Assembly (NCBI RefSeq): GCF_900174485.1
Contig: NZ_LT837803.1
Coordinates: forward strand, 1,565,305-1,629,304
Source: Sterolibacterium denitrificans
GTDB lineage: Bacteria > Pseudomonadota > Gammaproteobacteria > Burkholderiales > Rhodocyclaceae
Length of the DNA: 64,000 bases
Direction of reading: 5' to 3'
Part shown: one piece after another, positions 51,179 to 62,438 of the stretch
Position numbering within the stretch: position 1 is the first letter of the stretch
How the letters are laid out: each line of letters opens with the position of its first letter
The notes under the pieces: generated by a model
Database searches by the model: none
Seen by the model: the letters and a program-made list of their open reading frames with translations, nothing else
Told to the model about the DNA's origin: nothing
Made by a program: the position numbers and the translations under genes

Positions 51179-52021
51179 TTGTCCGGCATCCTGCTTGCGC
51201 CGTTGCACCTGCCCATGCGCGTGGCGCGGCGCTTTCATGACGAGCGCTATTTTCAGACGGCAGCCAGCCTGTCCTTCAGCACCTTGCTCGGCCTGGTGCC
51301 GCTGATTGCCATGGGGGTGCTGCTGCTGGCGCACATGCCTTTTGCGGCGGACATGGCGGGCGCCATGGAAAAATTCCTGCTGGCCAATCTGCTGCCCGAT
51401 AAGGCAGGCAAGATCATTGCGCGCTATCTGGAGCATTTTGTGCGCAAAACCGAGCGATTGACGCTGATTGGTGGCACGATCCTCACGTTGACGGCATTGA
51501 TGCAGATGCTCACGATCGAGCACGCCTTCAATGCAATCTGGCGGGTCAAGGCAGCGCGGCCCTTGTTCCGCCGCCTTGGCATGCATCTATTTACCCTGTT
51601 TCTCGGCCCGGTGCTGTTTGGCGGCGGCTTGGTCGGCATCGGTTATCTCGCCGGCGTCTCATTTGGTCTCGTCAATGAGCCAGGCTGGCTGAACGGCCTG
51701 TTCTTCCGGGTATTGCCGTTGCTTGTCATGACGCTGCTGTTTGCCCTGCTGTACCAGATCGTGCCGAATCGCCGCGTCAACAGGTGGCATGCCTTGATCG
51801 GCGGCATTTTCGCTACCGCCGGCTTTACCCTGATGCAGTACCTGTTCAGTACGTATGTCGCCCATTTTCCGGCCTATACCGTCGTTTATGGCGCTTTTGC
51901 CGTCATCCCGATTTTTCTGATCTGGCTCCACTTGTCCTGGAGCGTGGTTTTGCTTGGCGCCTTGATCGTTGCCGAATTGCCTGGCGCGACAGGAATGTCG
52001 GGCACACGCAAGCGGGCGTAG
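51179..52021 (+). CDS. YihY/BrkB family inner-membrane protein
   Basis: About 280 residues with six membrane helices. The start of the domain, QTAASLSFSTLLGLVPLIA near residue 27, and the conserved YQIVPNRRVNRWHALIGG near residue 188 fit the YihY/virulence factor BrkB family (once wrongly called RNase BN). Function is unclear, possibly transport. The TTG at 51179 is used because residues before the first ATG (51215) look family-like; the later ATG is an alternative. A TAGAAT lies at 51146-51151. Confidence 0.88.
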   Translation: MSGILLAPLHLPMRVARRFHDERYFQTAASLSFSTLLGLVPLIAMGVLLLAHMPFAADMAGAMEKFLLANLLPDKAGKIIARYLEHFVRKTERLTLIGGTILTLTALMQMLTIEHAFNAIWRVKAARPLFRRLGMHLFTLFLGPVLFGGGLVGIGYLAGVSFGLVNEPGWLNGLFFRVLPLLVMTLLFALLYQIVPNRRVNRWHALIGGIFATAGFTLMQYLFSTYVAHFPAYTVVYGAFAVIPIFLIWLHLSWSVVLLGALIVAELPGATGMSGTRKRA

Positions 52022-52065
52022 CCTCCTCCCTAAAGGCAGGATGGCGTTTGACGGGTATTTGACGG

Positions 52066-52094
52066 TTGAGATGAGGATGGTTTTCCTGTATATT
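52066..52094 (+). promoter_or_regulatory. Sigma-70 promoter of rpsP-rimM-trmD-rplS
   Basis: TTGAGA (52066-52071) and TATATT (52089-52094) are 17 bases apart, each one base off consensus. Transcription would start about 30 bases before rpsP. Confidence 0.65.
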
Positions 52095-52131
52095 CCACCA
52101 ATTTTCCGACTCCGGATTACGAGGAACTGTA

Positions 52132-52380
52132 ATGGTTGTCATCCGTCTTGCCCGCAGCGGCGCCAAGAAGCGTCCTTTCTACAACATGGTCGTTGCCGAT
52201 TCGCGTGATCGTCGCGATGGCCGTTTCGTCGAGCGCATTGGTTACTACAATCCGGTCGCCGGCGCAAACGAGCAGGGGTTGCGCGTTGATACCCAGCGTC
52301 TGGCCTACTGGCAGAGCCAGGGTGCCCAGCTGTCATCGACCGTCGCCCGCCTGGTCAAGAAAAGCGCTGCTGCTGCCTGA
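52132..52380 (+). CDS. rpsP: 30S ribosomal protein S16
   Basis: 82 residues with the standard [20 protein letters not shown] start and the GYYNPVAG segment. First gene of the conserved rpsP-rimM-trmD-rplS operon, with GAGGAACTGTA before the ATG. Confidence 0.97.
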   Translation: MVVIRLARSGAKKRPFYNMVVADSRDRRDGRFVERIGYYNPVAGANEQGLRVDTQRLAYWQSQGAQLSSTVARLVKKSAAAA

Positions 52381-52390
52381 GGTCGAAGGA

Positions 52391-52954
52391 ATGGCCGGGC
52401 TGCCGGCGTCCGTGCTGTCCGAAGGTGAAGATGCCGCGCCGGACATGGTGGTCCTTGGCCGGGTGAATGAAGCGTACGGCCTGCGCGGTTGGGTTCGGGT
52501 ACATTTTTTCAGTGACGATGCCGAGGCATTTGGCGCGATGCCGCAATGGTGGTTTGGCACCCCGGCTGATGGAGGCAAGGCGCACTGGCAGGCTCATGAA
52601 CTGTCGGCGCTCAAGCCGCATGGCAAGGGGTATGTCGCCAAATTTTCCCGGATGGATGATCGGACTGCTGCCGAGGCGATCGAAGGCTGTTTCATCGCCG
52701 CGCCGCGTGCGGCTTTGCCGGGAACGGCAAAGGGTGAGTATTACTGGGTCGATTTGCTTGGCCTGGATGTGGTGAATGCGGAAGGTGCCCGGCTGGGCCG
52801 AGTGGTCGATCTGATGCGTAGTGGCGCACATGAGGTTCTGTGCGTAAGGGATGAGGCAGGTCAGGAGCGTTTGTTGCCGTTCGTGGCTGCCGTGGTAAAG
52901 GATGTGGATAGCGCGCTGCGCGAGATTCGTGTCGACTGGGGTGTGGACTGGTGA
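52391..52954 (+). CDS. rimM: 16S rRNA maturation factor RimM
   Basis: 187 residues. Helps assemble the head of the 30S subunit through S19. The N-terminal barrel has [20 protein letters not shown] near residue 20; the PRC-barrel half begins [17 protein letters not shown] near residue 115 and ends [13 protein letters not shown]. The ATG at 52391 uses a GAGG that overlaps the rpsP stop. The stop overlaps the trmD start (GTGA). Confidence 0.95.
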   Translation: MAGLPASVLSEGEDAAPDMVVLGRVNEAYGLRGWVRVHFFSDDAEAFGAMPQWWFGTPADGGKAHWQAHELSALKPHGKGYVAKFSRMDDRTAAEAIEGCFIAAPRAALPGTAKGEYYWVDLLGLDVVNAEGARLGRVVDLMRSGAHEVLCVRDEAGQERLLPFVAAVVKDVDSALREIRVDWGVDW

Positions 52955-53790
52955 CCATGCTGGCTGGAGCGGGAACTGAGACAGCAACGAACAAAGCCGG
53001 AGTCGGAACCAGGGCCCGTCTTGATTTCGATGTGATCACCCTGTTTCCCGAGGTGTTTTCGGCGCTGACGCAGTCGGGTATCACGCGACGCGCACTGGAA
53101 CACGGCCTGTGGCAGTTGAATTGCTGGAATCCGCGCGATTACGCCGACGATAACTACCGTAGCGTCGATGACAGGCCTTACGGTGGCGGTCCAGGCATGG
53201 TGATGCTGGCGCAGCCGCTGGAAAAGGCCATCGCTGCGGCGCGTGCGAGACGGATTGCGGCAGGTGGGGACAGCGCGAAGGAGCGGGTGAAAGTGATTTG
53301 TTTTTCGCCCCAGGGCCGCTTGCTGGATCATGCGCGTGTGCTGGAATTGGCGCAGGGCCCGGGGGCGATTCTGCTTTGCGGGCGTTATGAGGGTATCGAC
53401 GAGCGGCTGATCGAGCGCTGTGTCGATGAAGAAATTTCTCTTGGCGACTTCGTGTTGTCGGGAGGTGAAATTGCCGCGCTGGCGTTGATCGATGCGACGG
53501 TGCGGCAGTTACCGGGGGCGCTGAACGACAGCGCTTCGGCGCAGGAGGATTCCTTCGCCACGGGTTTGCTGGACTGTCCGCATTACACGCGGCCGGAAGA
53601 GTTTGAAGGAATGCGGGTGCCGGAGGTGTTGTTGTCCGGCAACCATGAGAGAATTCGCCGCTGGCGCCTGAAACAGGCCTTGGGGCGGACTTGGCGGCGA
53701 CGGCCGGAGCTCATCGAGCAACGGCAACTCAGCCGCGAAGAAGCAGGACTGCTGGCGGAATTTCGACAGGAATACGAGCAGAAGCAGTAG
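52951..53790 (+). CDS. trmD: tRNA (guanine-N1)-methyltransferase
   Basis: 279 residues. Methylates G37 of tRNAs reading CNN codons. [41 protein letters not shown] and [11 protein letters not shown] form the trefoil-knot SAM site. The GTG at 52951 overlaps the rimM stop; an ATG at 52957 is an alternative. Either way there is an unusual lead-in of about 22 Ala/Gly/Thr-rich residues before the conserved start. Confidence 0.96.
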   Translation: MTMLAGAGTETATNKAGVGTRARLDFDVITLFPEVFSALTQSGITRRALEHGLWQLNCWNPRDYADDNYRSVDDRPYGGGPGMVMLAQPLEKAIAAARARRIAAGGDSAKERVKVICFSPQGRLLDHARVLELAQGPGAILLCGRYEGIDERLIERCVDEEISLGDFVLSGGEIAALALIDATVRQLPGALNDSASAQEDSFATGLLDCPHYTRPEEFEGMRVPEVLLSGNHERIRRWRLKQALGRTWRRRPELIEQRQLSREEAGLLAEFRQEYEQKQ

Positions 53791-53918
53791 CAAGGCAACA
53801 AGCGGTAACGTAGCAGGCAGTATCTGAAAATAGTGCGCACATCAGCGTCGGCAGTTGTCAGGCGCGCTGCTCTGGGCGAACGGCCTCCGGCCATGTGATT
53901 AATGAAATGGAGTAACAA

Positions 53919-54299
53919 ATGAATCTGATTGCACAACTCGAAGCCGAGGAAATTGCCCGCCTCGGCAAGACCATTCCCGATTTTGCGCCGGGTGATACGG
54001 TCGTCGTTCAGGTGAAGGTCAAGGAAGGTACGCGCGAGCGCAGCCAGGCCTATGAAGGCGTGGTGATCGCCAAGCGCAATCGCGGTCTCAATTCCAGCTT
54101 CATCGTGCGCAAGATTTCTGCTGGCGAAGGAGTGGAGCGGACTTTCCAGACCTACTCGCCGCTGATCGCCGGCATCGAGGTGAAGCGCCGTGGCGCGGTG
54201 CGTCGCGCCAAGCTTTATTACTTGCGCGAGCGTTCCGGCAAGTCGGCGCGCATCAAGGAAAAGCTGGTCAGCCGCAGCAAGAAGGCGACCGAGGCCTGA
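53919..54299 (+). CDS. rplS: 50S ribosomal protein L19
   Basis: 126 residues. The start [20 protein letters not shown] and the core [20 protein letters not shown] are typical. The C-terminal tail after [10 protein letters not shown] is slightly extended compared with E. coli. GGAG lies eight bases before the ATG. The operon ends at a very strong terminator. Confidence 0.97.
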   Translation: MNLIAQLEAEEIARLGKTIPDFAPGDTVVVQVKVKEGTRERSQAYEGVVIAKRNRGLNSSFIVRKISAGEGVERTFQTYSPLIAGIEVKRRGAVRRAKLYYLRERSGKSARIKEKLVSRSKKATEA

Positions 54300-54350
54300 T
54301 TGTTGTGTTGCGCTTGCCGGCACCCAGCCGGCACATCGCAATACACAACA

Positions 54351-54392
54351 CCCAACGAAAAACGGAGCCTGCGGGCTCCGTTTTTCGTTGGG
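54351..54392. terminator. Bidirectional terminator between rplS and folE2
   Basis: A perfect 19-bp stem (54351-54369 with 54374-54392) closed by a TGCG loop. The stem contains five A's on one side and five T's on the other, giving U tracts for transcripts from both strands. Confidence 0.9.
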
Positions 54393-54414
54393 CCGGGGGC
54401 GGCCACAGGTTGTT

Positions 54415-55224
54415 TCAGCCTCTCTTGTCCTTTTCGATCAAGGCATAGGCTGAGTGATTGTGTATGGATTCGAAATTTTCCGACTCGACCACATAGGCGT
54501 CGATGCGCCGGTCGGCGTTCAGGACGCCGGCGACATCGCGCACCATGTCTTCGACGAATTTGGGATTGTCGTAGGCGCGTTCAGTGACGTATTTCTCGTC
54601 CGGACGCTTGAGCAGGCCGAAGAGTTCGCAGGATGCCTGGCTTTCGGCCATCTGGATGACTTCTTCGATCCACACCAGCTCATTGGTGGTCACCGTGATG
54701 GTGACGTGCGAGCGCTGGTTGTGGGCGCCGCGCTCGGAAATCTTCTTCGAGCAGGGGCACAGGCTGGTGGCCGGCACGACGACGCGTGTCGTTTGGATGT
54801 AGTTGCCATCGGCCTGGATGGCGCCGATCAGGGTGACCTGGTAGTCCATCAGGCTGCGCACGCCGGAAACCGGCGCTGCCTTGTCGACGAAATAGGGGAA
54901 ATGCATCTCGATATGGCCGGTCTGGGCTTCCAGGCGGGTGACCATGTTGCGCAGCATGGATTCGAAATTCTCGACGGAAAACTCGCGCTCGTTGCTGTTC
55001 AGCAGCTCGACGAAGCGCGACATGTGGGTGCCCTTGAAGTTGTGCGGCAGCCCGACGTACATGTTGAATTCGGCGATGGTGTGCTGCACGCCATGGTTCT
55101 TGTCGAGCACCTTGACGGGATGGCGGATGCTCTTGATGCCGACCTTGTTGATCGGAATGGCGCGGGTATCGGTGCTGCCCTGGACGTCTGCGATGGCCAT
55201 GATATTGGGGTCTCTACTGTTCAT
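54415..55224 (-). CDS. folE2: GTP cyclohydrolase FolE2 (type IB)
   Basis: 269 residues. Makes dihydroneopterin triphosphate for folate; the type IB enzyme can use metals other than zinc. [15 protein letters not shown], the metal-binding [18 protein letters not shown] near residue 155 and the C-terminal [20 protein letters not shown] are diagnostic. The ATG at 55224 has AGGAGC upstream; longer readings run into the dxs end. It supplies the pathway to which folK (17 kb) belongs. Confidence 0.94.
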   Translation of the reverse strand: MNSRDPNIMAIADVQGSTDTRAIPINKVGIKSIRHPVKVLDKNHGVQHTIAEFNMYVGLPHNFKGTHMSRFVELLNSNEREFSVENFESMLRNMVTRLEAQTGHIEMHFPYFVDKAAPVSGVRSLMDYQVTLIGAIQADGNYIQTTRVVVPATSLCPCSKKISERGAHNQRSHVTITVTTNELVWIEEVIQMAESQASCELFGLLKRPDEKYVTERAYDNPKFVEDMVRDVAGVLNADRRIDAYVVESENFESIHNHSAYALIEKDKRG

Positions 55225-55320
55225 GAAGCGTGCTCCTGGAAGCTGGAAGCGGGAAAAGGTTTTTCCCGTGCGAAGTGCGATCCGGAGCAGTTTATCAAAT
55301 CCGACAAAACCACTCAACTA

Positions 55321-57240
55321 TTATGTGGTCTTGCCGGTACTGGAGGTGGATGCAGGCAAGGGATGGCCTGAGGCGGCCAGCCGGGTTGCTATGCTTTTGA
55401 CGATACCTGTGGCATCGAGGCCCAACTGGGAAAGCAGGGCGGCGACATCGCCATGGTCGACAAAGGTATCGGGCAGTCCCAGCCGCAGCAGGGGTGTGTC
55501 GATGCCGGACTGTTCCAAACAGCGGGCGACTTCGCTGCCGGCCCCGCCGATGACCGCGTTTTCTTCGATGCTGACCAGCAGGGCATGGTCTACGGCCAGC
55601 GTCCGCAGCAGGTCTGCGTCCAGGGGTTTGACGAAACGCATGTTGGCTACGCTTGCGTCGAGCTGCTCGGCGGCGGCCAGCGCCGGCGCCAGCATGCTGC
55701 CGAAGGCCAGCAGGGCGACGCGCGCCGGATCTGCGGTGGGCAACGCACTGTGGCGGCGCATTTCAGCCTTGCCCAGCGGCAGCGCCTCGAGCGCATCATC
55801 CACCGGCACGCCCGGGCCAGTGCCGCGCGGATAGCGCACGGCGCTGGGGCCGTCGTGCCGGTAAGCCGTGGTCAGCATGCTGCGGCATTCCTGCTCGTCG
55901 CTGGGCGTCATGACCAGCATGTTGGGAATGCAGCCGAGATAGGAGAGATCGAAGGCGCCGTTGTGCGTGGCGCCGTCGGCGCCAACCAGCCCGCCACGGT
56001 CGATTGCCAGAACGACGGGCAGGTTCTGCAGGGCGATGTCGTGGATCAGTTGGTCGTAGGCGCGCTGCAGGAAAGTCGAATAGATCGCCACCACCGGGCG
56101 CATGCCCTCGCAGGCGAGGCCGGCGGCAAAAGTCATGGCGTGCTGTTCGGCGATGCCGACATCGTGGTAGCGCCCCGGATATTCGCGGGCGAAGCGCGAG
56201 AGTCCCGATCCTTCGCACATGGCCGGCGTGACGGCAATCAAGCGCTCATCGCAGGCTGCCATGTCGCACAGCCAGTTGCCGAAGATCTGCGTGTAGCTGG
56301 GCTTGGTCGACTTGCTTGGCTGGATGCCGCCATTGCTGTCGAACTTGGCCACGCCGTGATAAAGCACGGGATCGGCCTCGGCCAGTTTGTAGCCTTGTCC
56401 CTTGCGGGTGACGATGTGAAGGAATTGCGGGCCGTTCAGTTCGCGCAGGTTCTGCAGGGTGGGAATCAGCGAATCGAGATCGTGGCCGTCGATCGGGCCG
56501 ATGTAGTTGAAGCCGAGTTCCTCGAACAGCGTGCCGGGCACGACCATGCCCTTGACGTGTTCCTCGGCGCGACGGGCCAGCTCCAGTACTGAAGGCACCA
56601 GCGACAGCACTTTTTCGCCGGCCCGCCTCGCGGCGTTGAAGGTCTGGCCTGAGAGCAGCCGTGCCAGATATTTGTTCAGGGCGCCGACGGGCGGCGAGAT
56701 CGACATGTCGTTGTCGTTGAGGATGACCAGCAGGTTGGCATCGACGACGCCGGCGTTGTTGAGCGCTTCGAAAGCCTGTCCCGCCGACATGGCGCCATCG
56801 CCGATGATGGCGACCACGTTGCGCCGTTCGTTCTTGTTGCGGGCGGCAACGGCCATGCCCAGCGCGGCGGAAATCGAGGTCGAGGAATGGCCGACGCCGA
56901 AGGTGTCGTAGGGGCTTTCGCAGCGGCGCGGAAATCCGGAAACGCCGTCCTGCATGCGCAGGCGCGCCATGCCCTCGCGCCGTCCGGTGAGTATCTTGTG
57001 CGCGTAGGTCTGGTGGCCGACATCCCAGACCAGGCGATCTTCCGGGGTGTCGTAAACGTAATGCAGGGCCAGGGTGAGTTCGATGGTGCCCAGGTTGGAC
57101 GACAGATGGCCGCCCGTCCGGGCAACGGACTCGATCAGAAAGCTGCGCAGTTCCTGCGCAAGCTGGGCGAGATCGCCGGAGGCAAGCTGGCGCAGATCGG
57201 CGGGGCTGGCAATGGTGTCGAGGAGTGGCGTGCTGGACAT
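55321..57240 (-). CDS. dxs: 1-deoxy-D-xylulose-5-phosphate synthase
   Basis: 639 residues. First enzyme of the MEP isoprenoid route, TPP-dependent. [14 protein letters not shown]-like start ([17 protein letters not shown]), the TPP motif [18 protein letters not shown] with [11 protein letters not shown], the catalytic Glu in [17 protein letters not shown] and the transketolase C-terminal domain are present. Followed by ispA upstream in the same operon, 77 bases apart. Confidence 0.97.
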   Translation of the reverse strand: MSSTPLLDTIASPADLRQLASGDLAQLAQELRSFLIESVARTGGHLSSNLGTIELTLALHYVYDTPEDRLVWDVGHQTYAHKILTGRREGMARLRMQDGVSGFPRRCESPYDTFGVGHSSTSISAALGMAVAARNKNERRNVVAIIGDGAMSAGQAFEALNNAGVVDANLLVILNDNDMSISPPVGALNKYLARLLSGQTFNAARRAGEKVLSLVPSVLELARRAEEHVKGMVVPGTLFEELGFNYIGPIDGHDLDSLIPTLQNLRELNGPQFLHIVTRKGQGYKLAEADPVLYHGVAKFDSNGGIQPSKSTKPSYTQIFGNWLCDMAACDERLIAVTPAMCEGSGLSRFAREYPGRYHDVGIAEQHAMTFAAGLACEGMRPVVAIYSTFLQRAYDQLIHDIALQNLPVVLAIDRGGLVGADGATHNGAFDLSYLGCIPNMLVMTPSDEQECRSMLTTAYRHDGPSAVRYPRGTGPGVPVDDALEALPLGKAEMRRHSALPTADPARVALLAFGSMLAPALAAAEQLDASVANMRFVKPLDADLLRTLAVDHALLVSIEENAVIGGAGSEVARCLEQSGIDTPLLRLGLPDTFVDHGDVAALLSQLGLDATGIVKSIATRLAASGHPLPASTSSTGKTT

Positions 57241-57317
57241 GGTGCGGGTGTTGCGCTGTGTCGTGATGACCGTGAGGTGAGGGGGCGATGGTCGGTGCGC
57301 TGTTCGGTATCGGATGG

Positions 57318-58214
57318 TCAGAATCTGCGGTCGCAGATGTAGTCGGTCAGCTCGGTCAGGCGGCGCGCGGCATCGCCGAAACTGCTCAGGGCGGCATGCG
57401 CTTCGCCGCGCAATTCGGCCGCCTTGGCTTTGGCTTGCGACAGGCCGAGCAGGCTGACGTAGGTCGGTTTGTTGTGCGCGGCGTCCTTGCCGGCCGTTTT
57501 GCCGAGTGTCGCGGTGTCGGCTTCGCTGTCGAGGATGTCGTCGATGACCTGGAACAGCAGGCCGATGATCTTGGCGTAGTGATCCAGGTGGCGGCGTGCT
57601 TCATCGGTCAGCGGTTTACCGCAGGTGGCGCCGAGCAGGACGGCGGCGCGAATCAGGGCGCCGGTCTTGTGGATGTGCATGAATTCGAGTTCGGCCAGGC
57701 TCAGTTGCTGGTCGACTGCCGCCAGATCGATGGCCTGGCCGCCGGCCATGCCGCGCGAGCCAGCCGCCTGGGCGAGCAGGTACAGCATTTCGAGTTGGCG
57801 TGCCGCGGTGTGTTCGTTGTTGCCTGATGGCTGTTCCGCCAGTACCTGAAAAGCCAGCGACTGCAGAGCATCGCCGACCAGCAGCGCGGTGGCTTCATCG
57901 AATTCGACATGGCAGGTCGGTTTGCCGCGCCGCAGGACGTCGTCGTCCATGCAGGGCAGGTCGTCATGCACCAGCGAATAGACGTGGATCAGCTCCAGGG
58001 CGGCGGCCGCGTTGTCGAGCCGCTGCGGTTCGGCCTTGCTCAGTGCGCCGGCGGCATGGCAGAGCAGCGGCCGGACACGCTTGCCGGCGCCCAGGGTGGC
58101 GTAGCGCATCGCCTGATGCAGGCGTTGCGGTGCAATCGTGGCCGCCGGCAGCAGGCGATCGAGCGTCTCTTCGCTGCGTTGCTGCATGGCGGCCATCCAG
58201 GCGGGAAAATCCAT
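57318..58214 (-). CDS. ispA: Farnesyl diphosphate synthase
   Basis: 298 residues. Builds geranyl and farnesyl diphosphate. The first Asp-rich motif is [20 protein letters not shown] near residue 83 and the second is [19 protein letters not shown] near residue 221; [10 protein letters not shown] lies between. The short side chains before motif one fit the C15 product class. The order xseB-ispA-dxs is conserved in proteobacteria. Confidence 0.96.
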   Translation of the reverse strand: MDFPAWMAAMQQRSEETLDRLLPAATIAPQRLHQAMRYATLGAGKRVRPLLCHAAGALSKAEPQRLDNAAAALELIHVYSLVHDDLPCMDDDVLRRGKPTCHVEFDEATALLVGDALQSLAFQVLAEQPSGNNEHTAARQLEMLYLLAQAAGSRGMAGGQAIDLAAVDQQLSLAELEFMHIHKTGALIRAAVLLGATCGKPLTDEARRHLDHYAKIIGLLFQVIDDILDSEADTATLGKTAGKDAAHNKPTYVSLLGLSQAKAKAAELRGEAHAALSSFGDAARRLTELTDYICDRRF

Positions 58215-58301
58215 ATCAGGCCAAGTTGGGATGAGGAGCCGCAGTCACAGTCACGGTACGGCGATCGGATATCGGATCAATGCAGGTTGCGGATTCAGTC
58301 T

Positions 58302-58565
58302 TCAGTTGCTGCCTGATCCGCCATCACCGCTGGCGGCGGCAGGCGCAAAGTTGCGCAAGACGTTGTTTTCCAGGAGTTGCAATTTCTGTTCGGCCGCGTC
58401 GAGGGTTTCCTGGCAGTATTTGAGCAAGGTGATGCCGCGTTCGTAGGAGGCCAGGGATGCTTCCAGCGGCAGTTGACCGGCTTCCATGGCCCGCACGATG
58501 GTTTCGAGCTCGTCCAGGGCGGCTTCGAAGGAGGCGGGTGCAGCGGCGGGGGCGGGCTTGGCCAT
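58302..58565 (-). CDS. xseB: Exodeoxyribonuclease VII small subunit
   Basis: 87 residues. Helical partner of XseA. FEAALDELETIVRAMEAGQL and LEASLASYERGITLLKYCQ are typical. The ATG at 58565 matches the usual short N-terminus, with an added Pro/Ala segment; an earlier ATG is unlikely. First gene of xseB-ispA-dxs. Confidence 0.95.
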   Translation of the reverse strand: MAKPAPAAAPASFEAALDELETIVRAMEAGQLPLEASLASYERGITLLKYCQETLDAAEQKLQLLENNVLRNFAPAAASGDGGSGSN

Positions 58566-58786
58566 GGCAGATAGGGGTTGCGAGTGGTTACAAATCGGGC
58601 CAACCAGCAACCCGGCGCGCGAGCTTGGAAAAGGGGGGAAAATAACGCATTCCAGTGTGTCTGGTCAAACCTCGGGCAAGCGCGGACATTCTCTTGCGCA
58701 GCCATGAAGCCGCTCCCTGTTCTGGCACGCCCTGTCTGATTCCCGCTAAAATCACGGCTTCACGATTTTGAATACGGGAAGCATCG

Positions 58787-59722
58787 ATGAGCAGCATGAG
58801 CGGTACGCCCACTTTTCAGGAAATCATCCTGCGCTTGCAGCAGTTCTGGGGCGAACAGGGTTGTGTCTTGTTGCAGCCGTATGACATCGAGGTCGGTGCC
58901 GGCACTTTCCACACGGCGACCTTTCTCCGCGCGCTCGGCCCCGAACCATGGAAGGCGGCCTATGTGCAACCGTCGCGGCGTCCCAAGGACGGGCGCTACG
59001 GGGAGAATCCCAACCGCTTGCAGCACTATTATCAGTACCAGGTGGTGCTGAAGCCCTCGCCAGCGAATATTCAGGAGCTTTATCTGGATTCGCTGAAGGC
59101 CCTGGGCATCAATACGGCGGAGCACGACATCCGTTTCGTCGAGGATGACTGGGAATCGCCCACCTTGGGCGCCTGGGGGCTGGGTTGGGAAGTCTGGCTG
59201 AACGGCATGGAAGTGACGCAATTCACCTATTTCCAGGAAGTCGGCTCGCTGGTCTGCCGCCCGGTGCTGGGTGAAATCACCTACGGCATCGAGCGTCTGG
59301 CAATGTACCTGCAGGGCGTGGAAAACGTCTTCGATCTGGTGTGGACGCCGGGCGTGACCTACGGCGACGTCTATCACCAGAACGAGGTCGAGCAGTCGAA
59401 ATACAACTTTGAACATTCCGACGTCGACTGGCTGTTTGCCCAGTTCGGCAAGTTCGAATCGGAGGCCAGGCGCCTGATGCAATTGAATCTGCCCTTGCCG
59501 GGGTTCGAGATGGTGATGAAATGCTCGCACACCTTCAATCTGCTCGACGCCCGGGGCGCCATTTCGGTGACCGAGCGTGCCGCCTACATCGGTCGCGTGC
59601 GCGCCCTGGCGCGTGAAGTGGCGCAGGCCTACTACGATGCGCGGGAGCGTCTGGGCTTCCCGATGTGCAAGGATGGCCAGGCAAGGCCGGCAACGAGCGC
59701 AACGGCGGAGGTGGGCGCATGA
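58787..59722 (+). CDS. glyQ: Glycyl-tRNA synthetase alpha subunit
   Basis: 311 residues, class II catalytic subunit of the alpha2beta2 enzyme. [20 protein letters not shown], the motif 2 region [20 protein letters not shown] and [17 protein letters not shown] are diagnostic. A -10-like TAAAAT lies at 58747-58752. The stop overlaps the glyS start (ATGA). A second start three codons in (58796) is possible. Confidence 0.97.
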   Translation: MSSMSGTPTFQEIILRLQQFWGEQGCVLLQPYDIEVGAGTFHTATFLRALGPEPWKAAYVQPSRRPKDGRYGENPNRLQHYYQYQVVLKPSPANIQELYLDSLKALGINTAEHDIRFVEDDWESPTLGAWGLGWEVWLNGMEVTQFTYFQEVGSLVCRPVLGEITYGIERLAMYLQGVENVFDLVWTPGVTYGDVYHQNEVEQSKYNFEHSDVDWLFAQFGKFESEARRLMQLNLPLPGFEMVMKCSHTFNLLDARGAISVTERAAYIGRVRALAREVAQAYYDARERLGFPMCKDGQARPATSATAEVGA

Positions 59723-61773
59723 AAAACACCTTGCTGATCGAACTGCTGACCGAAGAGTTGCCGCCGAAATCCCTGGCGCGCCTGGGGCAGTCGTTTCATG
59801 AACAGTTGCGCGGCATGCTGGTGGATGCCGGTTTCATCGCCGCACAGGAACAGGGCCGCTGGTTCGCCACGCCGCGCCGGCTTGCCGTGCAATTTGCCGA
59901 CGTGCTGGCAGCCCAGCCGGATCGCACGGTCGAACGCAAGGGGCCGGCCGTTGCCAGCGGCCTCGATGCGGATGGCAAGGCGAGCAAGGCGCTGGAGGGC
60001 TTCATGCGTTCTGCCGGCGTGGCCTTCGAACAACTCGAGCGCGTGCATGACGGCAAGGCGGAATATTTCGTCGCCCGTCAGCACAAGGCGGGTGAATCCA
60101 TCGATCTGCATCTGGCAGGCATGGTCGAAGCTGCGCTGAAGAAACTGCCGGTGGCCAAGCTGATGCGCTGGGGCGCGGGCGAGGCGCAGTTCGTGCGTCC
60201 GGTGCATCGTCTGACGATGCTGCATGGCGCGCGCATCGTGCCGGGCAGCGTGCTGGGCCTGGCGTCGGGCAATGTCACGCTGGGCCATCGCTTCATGAGT
60301 TCGGGAGAGATCGTCATCCCGACGGCCGATGCGTATGCCGATACGCTGCGCGCGGCAGGCAAGGTGATCGCCGATTTTGCCGAGCGCCGCGAGATGATCC
60401 GCGCGCAACTGCAGCAGGCTGCGGGCAAGCTGCAATGCCTGGAAGACGCGGCGCTGCTCGACGAGGTGACGGCACTGGTGGAATATCCGGCGGTGTATGA
60501 AGCCGGCTTCGATGCCGAGTTTCTGGACGTGCCGCAGGAATGCCTGATCCTGACGATGAAGGCCAACCAGAAATACTTTCCGTTGTTCGAGCATGGCCGC
60601 TTGAGCAATCGTTTTCTCGTCGTTTCCAACATGCAGGTGGCCGATCCGGCGAACATCATCGAGGGCAATGCCCGGGTCGTGCGCCCGCGCCTGGCCGATG
60701 CCAAGTTCTTTTTCGAGACCGATCGCCGCACGCCGCTGCAGCAGCGGGTAGCCGATCTTGGTCGGGTGGTTTATCACAACAAGCTGGGCACGCAACAGCA
60801 GCGCGTCGAGCGCCTGGTCGCCATCGCGCGGCGGATTGCCGTCCTGCTGCATGGCGACGTGGCCCATGCCGAGCGCGCTGCGCTACTGTGCAAGGCAGAC
60901 CTGACCAGCAACATGGTCGGTGAGTTTCCCGAGCTGCAAGGTACGATGGGGCGCTATTACGCCTTGCACGATGGCGAGCCGGCGGTGGTGGCCGATGCCA
61001 TCGAGGCGCATTACCGGCCGCGCTATGCGGGCGATGCCCTGCCGCAGGGCAATGTGGCTTGCGCGGTGGCGCTGGCCGACAAGCTGGATGCGCTGGCCGG
61101 GCTGTTCAGCATCGGCCAGGTGCCGACCGGCGACAGGGATCCCTTCGGCCTGCGCCGGGCGGCGCTGGGCGTATTGCGCATCCTGCTGGAAACGCCGCTG
61201 CCATTGCCGCTCGACGAGCTGATTGCCTGCGCCATGGAACTCAATCGGGGCCAGGCCGCAGCAGCCGACCAGTTGTTCGATTTCATGCTGGAGCGCCTGC
61301 GCGGCTTGCTGCGCGAAGCCGGGCACGAGCCGAATGCCGTGGATGCGGTGCTGGTGCTGAAGCCGACGCGCATCGATCTGGTCACTGCCAAGCTGGACGC
61401 CGTGCGAGTCTTCTCCGTGCTGCCCGAGGCCGAGGCGCTGGCCGCCGCAAACAAGCGCATCGTCAACCTGCTGAAGAAGGCCGACGTGACCGGTCTCGGC
61501 AACGAGGCCGATGTCGTGCTGCTGCAGGAGCCGGCGGAAAAGGCCTTGTTCGAGCAGGTCGTCGCCATCACGCCGCATATCCGTTCGCTGGTGGCGGCCG
61601 AAGATTACACCGGCGCATTGACGCTGCTGGCCGGTTTGCGGGCTGCCGTCGACCGATTTTTTGAAGACGTCATGGTCATGGCCGAGGAAGCGCTCATCCG
61701 CCAGAACCGTCTGGCCTTGTTGAAACAGTTGGCCGGCCTGATGAATCAGGTGGCGGATATTTCCAGGCTGTGA
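59719..61773 (+). CDS. glyS: Glycyl-tRNA synthetase beta subunit
   Basis: 684 residues; binds tRNA-Gly. [19 protein letters not shown] at the start, [29 protein letters not shown], the HD-like [20 protein letters not shown] and the C-terminal anticodon-binding part are typical. The ATG at 59719 overlaps the glyQ stop and gives the family N-terminus. Confidence 0.97.
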   Translation: MKNTLLIELLTEELPPKSLARLGQSFHEQLRGMLVDAGFIAAQEQGRWFATPRRLAVQFADVLAAQPDRTVERKGPAVASGLDADGKASKALEGFMRSAGVAFEQLERVHDGKAEYFVARQHKAGESIDLHLAGMVEAALKKLPVAKLMRWGAGEAQFVRPVHRLTMLHGARIVPGSVLGLASGNVTLGHRFMSSGEIVIPTADAYADTLRAAGKVIADFAERREMIRAQLQQAAGKLQCLEDAALLDEVTALVEYPAVYEAGFDAEFLDVPQECLILTMKANQKYFPLFEHGRLSNRFLVVSNMQVADPANIIEGNARVVRPRLADAKFFFETDRRTPLQQRVADLGRVVYHNKLGTQQQRVERLVAIARRIAVLLHGDVAHAERAALLCKADLTSNMVGEFPELQGTMGRYYALHDGEPAVVADAIEAHYRPRYAGDALPQGNVACAVALADKLDALAGLFSIGQVPTGDRDPFGLRRAALGVLRILLETPLPLPLDELIACAMELNRGQAAAADQLFDFMLERLRGLLREAGHEPNAVDAVLVLKPTRIDLVTAKLDAVRVFSVLPEAEALAAANKRIVNLLKKADVTGLGNEADVVLLQEPAEKALFEQVVAITPHIRSLVAAEDYTGALTLLAGLRAAVDRFFEDVMVMAEEALIRQNRLALLKQLAGLMNQVADISRL

Positions 61774-61886
61774 CGCGTGAGGAGACAGGCGCCGGCGGCA
61801 AGGCCAAAGACTGAAAGCCGGCGCCGACGCGCGGGCGGCGGGTGCCGTTCATTCCCCGGTCTTCACCCTCATCCCTGGCCGAACCA

Positions 61887-62420
61887 ATGAAACTCATCAT
61901 TCTCGATCGTGACGGCGTCATCAATCATGACTCCGATCAATTCATCAAATCGCCGGATGAATGGCGGCCGATTCCGGGCAGCCTGGCGGCAATCGCGCGC
62001 CTCAATCAATGGGGTTATCGGGTGATCGTGTCAACCAATCAATCCGGCGTCGGACGCGGGCTGTTCGATATGGATACGCTGAACGGCATTCACGACAAGA
62101 TGGTGAAAGCCGTGGCGCAGGAGGGCGGGCGCATCGATGCCGTATTTTTCTGTCCCCATACCAATGCCGACCAATGCACGTGCCGCAAACCCAAACCCGG
62201 CATGCTGCAGGAGATTTCTGCGCGCTACAACACGGATCTTGCCGGTGTCCCCGTCGTTGGCGATTCCCTGCGCGATCTGCAGGCCGCCGTCGCCGTGGCT
62301 GCGCAGCCGATCCTGGTGCTGACCGGCAAGGGCCGTCAGACCGCCGAGGATCCGGAATTGCCGCCAGGCACCCTGGTTTTCTCCGATCTGGCAGCGCTCG
62401 TTGCGCGGATTACGGCTTGA
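61887..62420 (+). CDS. gmhB: D-glycero-beta-D-manno-heptose-1,7-bisphosphate 7-phosphatase
   Basis: 177 residues, HAD family. Provides heptose for the LPS core. IILDRDGVINHDSDQFIKSP at the start holds the nucleophile; STNQSGVGRG is motif II; the zinc loop is CPHTNADQCTCRKPKPGM near residue 91; VGDSLRDLQAA is motif IV. The start at 61887 gives the standard N-terminus. It lies between glyS and plsC as in many betaproteobacteria. Confidence 0.95.
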   Translation: MKLIILDRDGVINHDSDQFIKSPDEWRPIPGSLAAIARLNQWGYRVIVSTNQSGVGRGLFDMDTLNGIHDKMVKAVAQEGGRIDAVFFCPHTNADQCTCRKPKPGMLQEISARYNTDLAGVPVVGDSLRDLQAAVAVAAQPILVLTGKGRQTAEDPELPPGTLVFSDLAALVARITA

Positions 62421-62438
62421 GGCATTGACGGTAGCGAT

